64,000 nucleotides of DNA from Streblospio benedicti (GCA_019095985.1 CM032661.1:12811485-12875484), one strand, 5' to 3'. Positions 36,794-49,114 are shown, counted from the first letter of the stretch. The notes: a model not told the origin generated them from the sequence alone. Numbers and translations: made by a program.

Positions 36794-39700
36794 TTAGCAT
36801 CCACGACAATCATTTTCTTGGTTCCTGGGGCATATTAACAGCAAACTGTCATAGCACCAATCCATATATGGGCGGCAATCACTCCCCCAAGGTTTTTTTG
36901 TCTGACTTGCATCCATTTTACTGGTAGATGCAGGTGCTGTGATTGCAACACGTTTTTAGAGCAACACGTCACAAAATTACCTGAGCGTTGATTTGAAGAC
37001 GCAAGTTGGAATGATGGCGACTGCATTTAGGTGGCCAGAACTAAAGTTTCACAAATCTTATGAAACATTGCATACATTCCATTACATAAATTCAAATGAA
37101 TACACAAAGGCTAAGTAATCATTCAATATGTGACACATTCTTGACATCATAATGAAATAAAAGTTCTTTCAACATAAACGTACGTTATTTATTAGTTCAT
37201 CTTTACACAACAGAATAAAATAATTACTGTTGACAGTTTCGGTAACTCCTGTCACCATTTTCAAAACGTCTGCGCATGTCAAGTCACTCAGCACGACTTC
37301 CGATGCCGAAAATCGGGTCGTACACGTGAGAGAGTTGAAAGGCCCCCTCGTCTCGGTTCATGACCTGCTTCTGTCCCCGTATCTTTATCGCCTCCCTGAT
37401 GGTTCTTGTTCTCCAATCCCCCTCCCTATCCAGTACACTCACTTCCTCCCAGTCTATTTCATGATTGTTCTGTTTTACATGGTCTGTGATCGCACTCACA
37501 ATAATTATTTTATTGTGTTGTGTAAAGATGAACTAATAAATAATGTATATATGTGTATTCCAACACGATGAACTCGTTCAAGGATAAACGTACGCTTTAT
37601 TAACCGCAAAAAAAAAAAGACTTTTCGTGTTTTTTTTTCAAAAAACTGTTATATATCAACCATATATTCTTGAATGTGTTCATTGTGTTGGTATGAAATA
37701 TATTGGTTCATCTTTCTTTATTCACAACACTAGATATTTTTGATACATTTACAGTTTTGCCAAACAACTGTTGGCATCCTCAGAATGCTCTTCCCGCGCA
37801 ATGTCAAAGGTCTCTGACGAGGGGGGGCACCAACTCTCGCGAGTTTATGATTCTATCCTCGTTCAGGATCAGAATATTTGACCTTTGACATTGCGCGGGA
37901 AGAGCATTCTGAGGATGCCAACAGTTGTTTGGCAAAACTGTAAATGTATCAAAAATATCTAGTGTTGTGAATAAAGAAAGATGAACAAATATATATCAAC
38001 CAGTTTAGAGTTTACATTGAATCTTTGCCATGTCAGCGACTTTATGTAAGTTATACCTTTTTTCTTAGGAATCCTTGTAAATGTTGATGTCCCATACAAA
38101 GTAGATTTCCAATTGTCATCACACGAGCTGACCCTCTTTCGCAGCAGCCATGTGGTCTCAAGAAGATTACTTTTGTTTTGACCACACACATGGCATTGCC
38201 CTGGAGATTGATGTCTTCATATTAATCATTTCTTTTAGGATATCTAATCTGATATAATACTCATAAAGGTGATCACTATAATAGCATTAATAAACATATG
38301 AAGGATAACATTGGACTTTGGCAGGTAAGAGTACTTATGAAGGGGCTTAACTAAATTAAACTGGTTTAAGATATCAGCATTTGCTTTTCTCATTTTATTA
38401 AAATTGCTAATAATCATGCACCATCTAATCTTAACTCTTTTTTTTCTGTCTACAATGATGACATAAGTAAGACTATATTTTCATACATAATTGAATGAAA
38501 AAGGAAGATCATTGGACACATACCAACCCATCCCGTGATAGACTCTCCTCCTTTCCAAACCACGAATAGAGCAAGTGTTGAGTTTGTGTCACTGGTATTG
38601 GCCACACCATAAACAGAAGAGTGCGTTGACCCGGCGGCCCCTTTCTCTCTCTCTACCGCCGTGCGATATTCACCTGTTCATATAGAATACAATCACAGGA
38701 AGTTCATGAGCTTGGTACAGGTAATTATTTTAGATATTCATTCAAATTTTAATTGCAAAGGTAATTTTTCTACACATTTCAATATTCCAACCACCTTCAT
38801 TATCACTAAGGTAGAATCATAACAAAAATTATTCACCTTTAATAGCTGGGTTATCTACCGATAATATCATCTCAGACCCAACAGAACTATACCACGTTCC
38901 ATCAAGGTTGCATTTTTGTTCTACAAAATTGAGAATACATATCAATGATAGTACATGTATGTAAAAAGATAAAGATGAAAAGTTTTAGGAAATTTTAGCT
39001 GATTTTGTATTGAATTAAAATTCATTCACACAACAAACCTATTTGTACAAACAAAATGGGGAGGAAGGCACCATAGATATTATACCAGTGCCACCAGTGG
39101 TGTCACCTCAGCTATGCTACATGCAGGCATCAAACCTGAATATGTGTCAGTGCGGCAAGGCATTGTAAAAGGGGGAACTAAAACAGGACGGACAATGTCT
39201 TACTACAAAGAGCTGTACTGTCAATGAACATCGGGACTTTTGAAGTGGGCATAGTTTATATGTACTGCTCATATATTTTGATGATTTTGTTTTGTAAAAG
39301 TCAATTCAATAAATTGAAAAATGTTACAACACTTACTGATCCATTTTTGAGTTCTTTTTTATTTTAAATTTATGCATCTATTCAAGCAATAATGTGAACT
39401 GAGAATAGCATAAAAAATAATAGGTAAGATATTGGTATAAACACTATTTATTTTTCTTTTCATCTTATATTTCCAGGTTACCTTTAATTAATAAACATAA
39501 CATATGTGGAATAAAAGAGAAAGTACTGAAATGTTTACAAACATATTGACATTCATGTGCCATATGGTCTTTTTTAATCTAAACAATATTGATTGAGATA
39601 TTCACAAAGTGACATGCACATTATGCTGGTTTGTTAACCTGGTAAAATAGGTCAAAAATATCAAAATTGCATTCAGCTACAATCATGTGTTTCTTAATGT

Positions 39701-42700
39701 GGGTTAGGCAGAATGTCAAAATACAAGTCGGTATTTAGCGTTTAAAACTGCACACCTAAAAACTTACCACGGCAGTTACTGTGAGTAAATGATATAACAA
39801 ATCACTACAATGTCTCACTGAATTATGTCACACAATTTCAGAAAATCAAAGAAAATATAGAATTATCCCACTGGCTCTTTCTCATTAATTAATGAAAAAT
39901 CTATTTGTGATTGCCCTTGATACTTATAATAATGTGAATAATAATATGCTTGGAAGGTGGGTGACTTTGATATGTATCATACATTTACTTGATTACAGAT
40001 TGTAATTTTTTTAATTAACTCACCATCCCTTTGACCATCAGAAGTTCTTTCAGTTCGACGATGAGTTTGATTCTGAAAATATCACGAAGTATAGTTTGTC
40101 AAAATTAAAAGAATTGATTTTTATTGCATTGTATATAGCACATACTTTTGTCTCAAAAGTGCAATTGCATTTAAAAATTGCTTCATTGCTCAGGCCATTT
40201 TTCCGCGACATGAGTGAAAAAATTGCCTGAGTTAGTGATGTGGCTGCATTGCTTGCATGTAAACACTCCTATTCAAAAGTATGTGATTGGAAAAATCATC
40301 AGCCGCCTTGTCGCCAGTCGCATGCGAACGTACACTAAGGCACATACTCACACTCAAGCAAAGAATTGTTGGTAGAAATAATGAAAGAGCTCTTATATAT
40401 AATACCTCTTTATCTGTTATTGTAGTTGTGAATTGGTCAGATCGGGTGAAAACATCTTGCCCAATTAACGTTGATTTCCAAACGTCGTCACAAGTGTCCA
40501 CTTTTGACCTGAGCAACCATGATGTAAACAGAACTTCTTCTCCACTACAAGACAAGCACTGACCTGAACAAATACAACAAACAAATCAATATAAAACAAA
40601 AAGATGTACCGTTTGGATTCATCAAAATCACTCTGAGTATCAGATGTCCAGAAGAGACCAACTGACACACAACTATTCTCATTAAAAATTCTGACCAATC
40701 CCAGGCTGTTATACTATAATCATCACAGGCTGGTGATGAATATAAATGAGGTCAAGCGACCAATCCCAGCTAAGTATCAGATCGGTGTGATGGGTTCAAC
40801 CAATCAGGTTGCAGTATTTAAACAGGTCACATAAATTATGTGCAATTTGTACAGACTCCGTATCAGAAAATCAAATTTTTCATACAATGAAGTCAAGCTG
40901 ACATTGTGACATTGTCGTCGTTGACTTTCACACCACAGATCATCATCTTTCCCTTTCAAATCAAACATGTGCGATCTTTTTTCCTTAGGGCCCAATATTC
41001 ATTACTGGACCGACATGACACTTAAACATGCAGCATAAATCCTTCTACAGGTGAGAAATGACAGACTTGTGTTTGAAAGTTTGGTGATAATAAGTCAAAT
41101 ACTTCTCTCTGTAGTTACCACATGCCATTTATCAAGAGACATATAATGGATATGAAGCACTTCTTGTTCACAACAAAAGTAAAATATTTGTCATTTTCAT
41201 GTATCATACCTGTCCATGCTGTTGTTGATTCACCATCATTCCAAGAGACAGCAAAGCCAAACACAGAACCAGGTCTATCAAATGGTGCTGCACCTGTCAG
41301 AGTGAAACAGTAATTAAAAGTACATGTATTGAATTCTCCAAGTAAATTATTTCAGACTTGTAATATCTAGGTAACATTACAATATATTATGTGTATAATC
41401 ATGTTGACGATGTCATGATGATTGTCATGCTAACAACATATCCATAAAAACGGAAAATGTTTGAGTCATATTCATTCAACAAAGAAGTTCAATTATATGC
41501 ATTGATTATAATGTGATCAACTGTCTCTGATAGACCAAAGGTGACAATCATACACACCATATCAATAAAATCAATTATATTTTAATCCTAATGAAGCATT
41601 ACCATAGATTGATGAGTGTAACGATGCGCCCTTTGAATCATTATTTCTTTCAACAGCAGTTTTGTATTCACCAACAAGTTCACCATTTTCTGTGTGACGA
41701 ATTATTATTTCTGACCCTAACTGATTGTACCAAATTCCATCCAAACTCTTACAATTACCATCATTGCTTTGAATTTCTGAAAAACAAAGCAAAACATATC
41801 ATTGTGTGAAAATCTAACATATGTGAAACCAAAATAATCTACAGTTCTTCTCCAGATTGATGAAATTGAAGAGTAAGTTAAAAGGAAAAATCAGTATCCA
41901 ATAATTGCTTCTTCCATAAAGTTGACGCTTGATCTTGATTTGTTGTCACAGAATCATTTTACTGATACTTAGGTGACGGGAGAGAGAGTTCATTTTCTCT
42001 TGGATTGAAGAGATCACTAAACTCCTCAACAGTGCATGTTGACACTGCATTTTCCTCCAGATGGTTCCACTGGTGAAGAGTGGTAGTGAAGAGGGATGCT
42101 TTGGTATCCTGTCTGGGGGGGGGATGATGTAACTTTTACTGTTCATGGTTACAGATCGAGGGGTTGTGTCATTTCTAGCCTGGCTTTAATAACGCTGTGG
42201 TGGATGCACAAGCCTTTTCCCTTCTTGGATGGGTGTGATGAAGCTGTCAGGTAGTGGTGATGGCAAGATCTTATTCCTAATCTTGAACAGCATCACAAAC
42301 TTATGAAGTCTGCATCTGTCCTGGAGCTTGGCAACTTTAGTTCTTCTAGTTTTCCAGTTATAAAAGCGTGTGTATGAGTCTTGTAGTTACCACACATGAA
42401 CCTCAATGCTTTACATTGGATTTTCTCCAGCTGCTGGATGTCCTTTTGAAGGTACGGGTCCCATACCACGGAGCAATATTCAAGGAGAGGGCGTTCTAAG
42501 ATGCAGTATGCCGTACGTCTGTTTGGAGTGGGACAGTTTCTTAGGTTTCTTCTCAGAAAAAACTAGTACTGAGGATGCCTTTTTTATGATCTTTTGGATG
42601 TGGTCCTCCCATTTAAGGTTGTCTTCAGGATAATCACACCTAAGTATGGATTATTTTTCACCTGCTTTAAAAAGGTGTTACATAGCTGGTACGTGTAGCT

Positions 42701-43554
42701 AGTCTTGGAATTAAAACTGAGGATGTAGCTCTTGGAAGCATTTAACTTCATGCCCATGATATCTGCCCTATTCTCAAGATTATTGAGGTCGGTCTGGAGT
42801 TTCAGTTGGTGCTAATGGGAGTTTATGGCACGGTACAGTAGACAGTCATCTGCGAATACACAAACTTGTGACTTTACACAGGCCGGTAAATCATTTATAT
42901 AGCAGAGGAATGCCAGTGGGCCGAGGACTGTTCCTTGTGGTACTCCCGACTCGACCGGGATCTCTTCAGAAGTTTCTCCATCGACCACTGCTTGCATCAT
43001 TCGCTGTGTCAGGAAGCTTGTCTAGCAGTCTCCTGTGGGGTCCAGTGTCTAATGCTTTGCTTAAATCCAGTACTACCATGTCTAGTTGGGTAACTTTATC
43101 AAAATCAGCAAATAGTTCAAATGTTGTATTTAGTAACTGAGTGACGCATTTAAGATTGAAAAATATTACCATTCATGTTAGGAAGGTTATGAATTAGAAT
43201 TGCATGCAGTGATGCACATGTGTGTATGCCGTTAAAAAATACCAACATAAAAGGTAAAAAATCAAACAAATATGGTTATACTTTACCTGCATTGACAGAT
43301 TGTGTTTCATGGTTCCTACCATATGCTACAGCAGCTAATATCATTATCAAGACGGCACATATTCCAATTAAAACTATGAGTACTTTTTCAAAGAAACTTC
43401 TTTTACTTATACAGTTGCCACCAGCCTGATAACTAATGCGAGATGTGGTTTGTCCATTGCTAAGTTCTTGGTTTGCTGCTTGATGTAGCTCTGCTGATGA
43501 ATTGGAAAATGGTTCATCATCGAAATTAGTTCTCCTATATCGCTGAGCAGACAT
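36794..43554 (-). CDS. Type II membrane protein with two tandem avidin domains and Cys-rich tail
   Basis: Exons: 43554-43287, 41776-41603, 41293-41210, 40563-40406, 40072-40024, 38920-38837, 38673-38524, 38200-38057 and 36936-36794 (stop). All phases agree and give 417 aa. The cytosolic N-terminus is ~55 residues; one membrane segment (about 57-78, VLIVLIGICAVLIMILAAVAYG) follows and there is no signal peptide, so the avidin part should face outside. Avidin domain 1 (about 98-228) has CKSLDGIWYNQLGSE, GEYKTAV, VSWNDGESTTAWTGQC, WLLRSK, DDVWKST and GQDVFTR. Avidin domain 2 (about 248-370) has CNLDGTWYSSVGSE, GEYRTAV, VVWKGGESITGWVGQC, WLLRKR, DDNWKST and STFTR. Each domain uses three exons with matching phase-1 boundaries, a sign of exon-block duplication. 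The last exon gives a 47-residue tail with six Cys (SDCRPYMDWC...ENDCRGC); it fits phase but is the least certain part. Extra Cys pairs occur in both domains. Domain 1 keeps the biotin-contact Asn, Ser, Tyr, Thr and Trp positions; domain 2 lacks some. Confidence 0.88.
37190..37530 (-). mobile_element. Penelope-like element fragment in an avidin-gene intron
   Basis: The minus strand encodes NHEIDWEEVSVLDREGDWRT and QVMNRDEGAFQLSHVYD, the GIY-YIG/C-terminal region also seen in the 21.5-kb copy. Inverted terminal segments of about 38 bp start AGTTCATCTTTACACAACA. Broken, truncated fossil. Confidence 0.7.
37706..37986. repeat. Perfect 107-bp foldback derived from a Penelope-like end
   Basis: Arms 37706-37812 and 37880-37986 are perfect reverse complements as far as I can read them. 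The 67-bp spacer encodes the last residues of the same Penelope-like frame (HQLSRVYDSI). The arms contain the conserved terminal block TGTTGGCATCCTCAGAATGC. It is therefore a terminal-repeat-only derivative of a Penelope-like element, inserted or rearranged recently given the lack of arm divergence. Confidence 0.85.
41946..43172 (-). mobile_element. LINE reverse-transcriptase remnant (CR1/Jockey-like) in avidin-gene intron 1
   Basis: Minus-strand frames give GVPQGTVLGPLAFLCYINDL and VFADDCLLYR (the reverse-transcriptase YADD-type block with FADD). Downstream come LNASKSYILSFNSK, LEYCSVVWDP and a thumb/connection region to about 41,950. The copy is 5'-truncated and carries several stops and frame changes, so it is inactive. 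It has the same orientation as the host gene. Confidence 0.85.
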
Positions 43555-44762
43555 CTAAAATTAAATAATTATTTCCTAATTGTTGTATCAGCAGAAGACA
43601 TTGAACAGGCTAAGATCGTCATTGATATGAGTTTGCAAGTGCTTTATGGCAGCATGCTAGTCTTCTTAGATGCTTAGAAACTTTCACTTTTAAACCAGCA
43701 TGCTTAGTATTTAGTGATCATTTGAAACATGTTGGCACAAACATCCTCACATTTAGAAAAGCTTTAAAGCTAAATAATATTTGTCATGTCCTGTGTGTGG
43801 TAGTTCAAAACCCAAACTATTAGCTGCAGCGCTTATGTTACAATGAATTCTCATTTTAGCACACCTGTAATCTAATTTAAAGCGCCCTTAGATCTTTCTA
43901 TTATTACCTCAGACTTTCCAGCACAAAAGTCTTTAAACTAAGAAGACTAGAGAGCCCTTTCAGTTACATGTGTCAGAAAAGTTTCACCTATGCCAAGGGG
44001 GAGGACCAGAAAAGTTTTAATTATGCCAGGGGGGAGGACCAGAAAAGTTTCAACCATAAAGTTTGGAAAATTACCTGTTTTTGTGTTGGAAGCTTGGAAA
44101 AAAAACTGTTTGTTTGTTTTTGGTGATGAATTATCAATGTTTTTGTATTGATTTTCAAGAAATTTCAGAAAATCTGAGTTTTTCAAACTCAAAATGCATG
44201 TAAAAGATCAATTGAATAGCTATAAAAAAATTTGACAGACGCTTTTTCAAATAATTACAGTATATGAATTTCATATGAATTTATATGAATAATTATATGA
44301 ATTGTTTTTGGATAGTGTTTTCGATGATTGCGAATTTTTTCTTTCATTTATACGATACGCAAGACAAAATAGTAGTATTTGCTCTGATTGCTTCATAACA
44401 AAATTTTGCCTTAACTTGTATATCTTAATAGTCTATCGCCGATTTCGTTCAGTAGATCGTCAAACAATTGGTTCATGTAGTATCCGGTGTGTGAATTCGT
44501 GTTCGATAACTCCTTGTACCGATGATAATCAATTATTTATAAAAATATAACACAAATGGCTTGCTTCTTATTACGCTATTTGTAATATACCATAATTTAG
44601 CATATTATCACACGTCGCAGTATTTTAAATGCTGAATACGAAGCAGAGCAATGAAGACTAAAACCTTTATCGAAGCAGAAGTGTGTGGTTGTCGTATAAA
44701 AGTTTCATTTGAGGCTGTTTCTTTGGGGCTATCTGCTGCTGATGTCAATATAAATTGATATC
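43555..44762. other. 5' flank of the avidin-domain gene
   Basis: This region must hold the promoter and any 5' UTR of the avidin-domain gene. A short direct repeat built on GGGGGAGGACCAGAAAAGTTT occurs around 43,975-44,055. No coding region is recognisable. Confidence 0.45.
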
Positions 44763-47162
44763 GCACAAGCTCCAAATAATCCACATGTTGATGCTGCTGA
44801 TATTGATGAACTAAATATGGACATATCCTTTTGTGAAATAATTGATGCTTTGAGAAAGGCAAAAACAGGGATAGCAATTGGCTTTGGTGAGTTGCAAGTT
44901 GAAGTTTTTAAAAGTCAAGTGTGTTTTAACTTCATGTTGTATCTATTTAATACATGTTTTACTACGGGCCACATTCCTGATCAGTGGGGTTGTGGTATCA
45001 TATCTCATCTACTAAAGGATAGGACTAAAGATATTCGTATACCAGCTAATCACCGTGGAATAACTGTAACCCCAGCTATGTATAAACTGTTCTGTTGCAT
45101 TCTGAACAACAGGCTTACTAAATTCATGGATTCAAATAATCTTAAAGTTGACGAACAAAATGGCTTCCAAAATGGTCGAAGTACTGTAGATCACTTAGCG
45201 ACATTAACAAATATTATTGAAACTCGCAAGTCTCAAAAAAGGTGTACATATGCCGCATTCATTGATTTCTCGAAAGCCTACGACAGAGTAAATAGGGGTT
45301 TCCTATGGACAAAATTAGAAAGAATGGTAGTGAGTGGTAAGATGTTGAATTGTGTTAAAGGTCTATATGCCAATGTAAAAAGCAGTGTGAAATTGAGCCC
45401 TTTTGTAGCAACAGACTGGTTTCCAGTAGGGGTTGGGTTGCGGCAAGGGTGCATTATGTCCCCGTTACTCTTCAATGTCTACGTTAATAATTTGGCTAAG
45501 GCCATTAAAGGTATGGATAAGGGTGTTGATATGGGGAATGAAATACCTGCTGTATGTCTGATTGTTGTATGCGGACGATGTAGTCCTATTTATGTAGTCC
45601 TATTAAGTGACCTGAGGACCTGCAGCAAATGCTTGACGTTGGTTGTAATTAGATGGTGTAAACAATGGAATATGGTGGTAAATACGGATAAATCTAAAAT
45701 TATACATTTTAGACCCACTAATACTAGGAGGACTGATTTCAAGTTTAAAATGGATGATACTGATCTGGAAATTGTGAATAGATATAGATACCTGGGTTTA
45801 ACTATAGACTATAATTTGGATTATAGAGTAACTGCAGAGGAGGTAGCAAAAGCAGCAAATAGAGCCCTAGGTCTTCTGATCTCTAAGTCAAAATCTCTTG
45901 GGGGTCTACCTTACAATTGCTTCAGTAAGGTTTATGAGTCATGTGTAATTCCAGTTATAAGATATGGTGCATCAATTTGGGGCCACAAAAGTTTTTCATG
46001 TATTGATGCAGTTCACAACAGAATGTGTAGGCATTTCCTAGGGGTGGCAAAATTTACACATAATGCAGCAAGAAACATGAGTCTGTTGGTGCCGGTCCAG
46101 CATCAAAGACTTGAGGTTCTTCAGCAGTGGTGCAGGTTCATCAATATGAGCCACAATAGGTTAGATTATAAAGTATTCAAATGGTCACACGGTATCAATG
46201 AAAAGAATGGATGTTATAAGGTAGTTCAAATGCTCATAGGCATGGATAAGAGGTACTACCCCCTGAACACATGACGTGAATATGACGTCTTTTTTCAGTC
46301 GTTTTATCGTGATCTGTTACGCGGTGGTCGTGACCGAAAAAAGATGTCATAACAACATCTTTTAGCGACGTTCTGTAGTATATATCGTTTTGTTTTGTAA
46401 AATGTGTACATTATTATTATCCCGGTAACTGCGTCAGTATTTCTATAAATGTAGGATGTATATTTAACCATTTTTTGCTTTTCGTTGGATTATTATCACT
46501 ACAAGATATAGCAATCAAGAATATTTACATGAAGGAATATTTATAGAGTTAACTTATCACCACCAAACGACTGGAATAAAGAATAAATTTAAGTTGTGCC
46601 AGCAACGCCGGTGCTGTATAATACAGACTATTACAGTGTATTTGAGAATAAGTGTTTGTGTATTTGGATAATTTGCAACAGAAAGATTCAAGCTTATAAG
46701 GTATGTAACAACTGCATATATATGATATAGGTCTACAAAATAACCAAGTTAGCTAGATGTGCTCATTCGTGGAAAAGTGATGACGTCTTAAAGATGTCTT
46801 ATTTACGTCGAATACATGTGTATTTCATTTCTTACCCACAAGTGTAGACTTCAGACAGCCATGCAAGTGTATGGGGCCGGTTTATAATGAAGTGCACGTT
46901 TAAAAGTGCTCGACTACTAGCAGGAGCATTGATAAATAAATAATATGCGAAAACAATGATGTTAGATGTTAGATGCATGTGGTTAGATGTCCCTACAATA
47001 TTGTTTCATGCCATTTGGCACTCTTCAGGGGATTTTATTAATTACTAGATACTAAACTACTAATTTATCATACATCCTAGTCTCCTAGAACCCAACCATG
47101 CAATGTTAAATAATGTTAAGAACACTACCGCTTTACAAATCTGTTAATCCTAAGAATTCCAG

Positions 47163-48778
47163 AAAAGAGTACTGCACAACTTGGTGGAGATAAAGGGGCT
47201 CCTGAACCAGCTTTTGGATCAGTCAAGAGTTGGCCCACTTGGGAGTCCTGGCAACACTGGCAACATCCTCCTGGAGATGATCAAAGATCCTCTTGACTCT
47301 GCAGAGGAGTTCATTGCCTTCGAGGAAAAATTGTCCACTGTCCAATTTCGCTCACAAATAGTAAGGAATCTATCCATAAATTATGTTTTACATTATCAGC
47401 AAATCATGCAAATAGTGTGTATTCTATCAAAAACCAATAGTCTTGAAAATATGTTACCTATAGCTGTCTGTCATCATATTTATCTATTCATCTCATACAG
47501 TTTGTAAACTTTTGAATAACAAATTTATTTTAAATTCATGTTTTACTGATTTTAAGTCCATTACTTCAAACGTATGGGTGGTAATGAAATGCGTGACATG
47601 GTTAGAAATGTTATGAACAGGTTTGTTTCCCAATTTAAACATTTAACATTTTACGTAAATAATATACCGGTAATTAGAAAAATAAAATTGTAATTTTGGT
47701 CAATAGTGACCTCTATTGACTTATTTACATTTTTTGTTTATGTAACATTAACTAAAAAAATCTTTCACTGTATATTTCATAATGTGTATGCAGCATTTGT
47801 CAAATTCTAAATGGTATCTATCATATATATTACATATGCAATGTTCGTTTTTCTATCAATCAAGAGTACTTTCTCATTTCAGAGTAGGACATTACTGTGC
47901 TATCATATTTTATGAGTTTTACACTATCTGTATTACAGAATGATGACCAGAAACCTCCAAATGATCTTTAATATGAAGGGCATCAAGAAGGAGAAGGTGG
48001 CATTTGAGCATACTGCGTTATGCGCAGTAATTGAAGGTATTGGAAAAATTTATATGTGGATGAATAGACTCCAAAAGAATTCTCTCAATGTGTGACATGA
48101 TCACCATATATTTAAATTTAACATTTATTTAAGCAAGAACTGCTAAATGCTGTACGACAGTAAAATAGCGACTGAGCAAGGGTAGGCTTCTGTGGAAATT
48201 TTATGTCCAATTGATATTTTGCCTGATAGTTTGCAGACATGTACTGGTGAAATCCTATAATGTAAAGCTCCAGAATCATGTTTGAAGGCCACCAGTTCTA
48301 CGAAAAATTGTCTTCATTCTCTGGATGATTTTATTATGGTCACGCAATACAAGATTTTGTTTTGGAATGTTCTTTTATGCTAATACAAACAATAATAAAA
48401 TATTTTATATTTTATTATTTGTTTGACAAGGAACCTACATGGTTTGAAAATGTTTATAAAAATAAAATAAAAAATTCAAAATCAAACAATTGTGAACACT
48501 TCTAACACAGCATAAAAGAACATTCCAAAACAAAATGAGACCAAGCGCTGTGTACCAAATACATAGGATTTTTAGTGCAATACAAGATCAACCCCATAAT
48601 AAAAGATTCATAAAATTTCTTCATTCTTATGTTCGAATTTCTTAATCAATTTGTGATATTTTTCATTGTGTATTGTATATTTGCAGAGAGTGTTCTGGCG
48701 TCATATAACACCACCCAAGCAGCTATAAGGGAGCAAATGGCACGGCTAGTGAAATATTCGTACCAAAGAAAAGACTGA
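47163..48778 (+). CDS. DUF4806-domain protein carried by the inserted element
   Basis: Exons 47163-47360, 47557-47620, 47939-48036 and 48687-48778 (stop TGA). Recognisable blocks are DPLDSAEEFIAFEEKL, HYFKRMGGNEMRDMVRNVM, RNLQMIFNMKGIKKEKVAFE and TQAAIREQMARLVKYS, which follow the DUF4806 (PF16064) pattern as I remember it. The function of DUF4806 is unknown; the domain is common in invertebrate transposon-associated proteins. The 5' exon(s) with the ATG are not identified: the first visible exon opens at a TTCCAG acceptor in phase 0. The exon 1-2 junction seems to lack one base, so the copy may be slightly decayed. AATAAA lies just after the stop. Confidence 0.65.
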
Positions 48779-48856
48779 TATCAATATTGTAAAAAATAAA
48801 TAAATGTATCGTTAGCAACAAACTGTGTTTTTTCTTTCAGTTGTTGGAGGCACATG

Positions 48857-49114
48857 GCATCTTAAAGACGTCTTTTTTCCGTCATTTTGTGATGTCTTAT
48901 GTATGTCTTATTCCGGTCGTATATGAAAAGCAAAAAGACGTCTTTTTCATGACTGAAAAAAGACGTCATTATAATGACGTCTTTTTTACGTCATGAAAAA
49001 ACGGCATCTTTTTTATGTCATGAAAAAGACGTCTTTTAGCTTTGGATATACGACCGGAATAAGACATAAATAAGACGTCACAAAATGACGGAAAAAAAGA
49101 GTTCTTTAAGATGC
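48857..49114. repeat. ~258-bp palindrome at the right end of the DUF4806 element
   Basis: It starts GCATCTTAAAGACGTC and ends with the near reverse complement. The outer arms (about 95 bp) share CCGTCATTTTGTGA, GTCTTATTCCGGTCGTATAT and AAAAGACGTCTTTTTCATGA. The middle holds a perfect 32-bp palindrome at 48956-48987, (A)6 GACGTCATTATAATGACGTC (T)6. It would fold into a long hairpin. Confidence 0.85.

Larger units (their letters stand above)
46272..49114 (+). mobile_element. DNA element carrying a DUF4806 gene, inserted in the LINE
   Basis: It interrupts the LINE reading frame: LINE sequence stops at about 46,272 and resumes at about 49,120. Both ends are rich in ATGACGTC-type motifs. The left end has an imperfect inverted repeat at about 46,284-46,350 (ATGACGTCTTTTTTCAGTC). 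The right end is a large palindrome. The interior holds a four-exon gene of the DUF4806 type and no transposase, so mobility would depend on a partner element. Exact ends and target duplication are not resolved. Confidence 0.6.

Noticed and set aside
39040-39230. Plus-strand open frame (HHRYYTSATSGVT...KGGTKTGRTMSYYKELYC)
   Set aside because: Reads somewhat protein-like, but no family, start or splice context is recognisable and it lies antisense in an avidin-gene intron. Probably an old repeat fragment.
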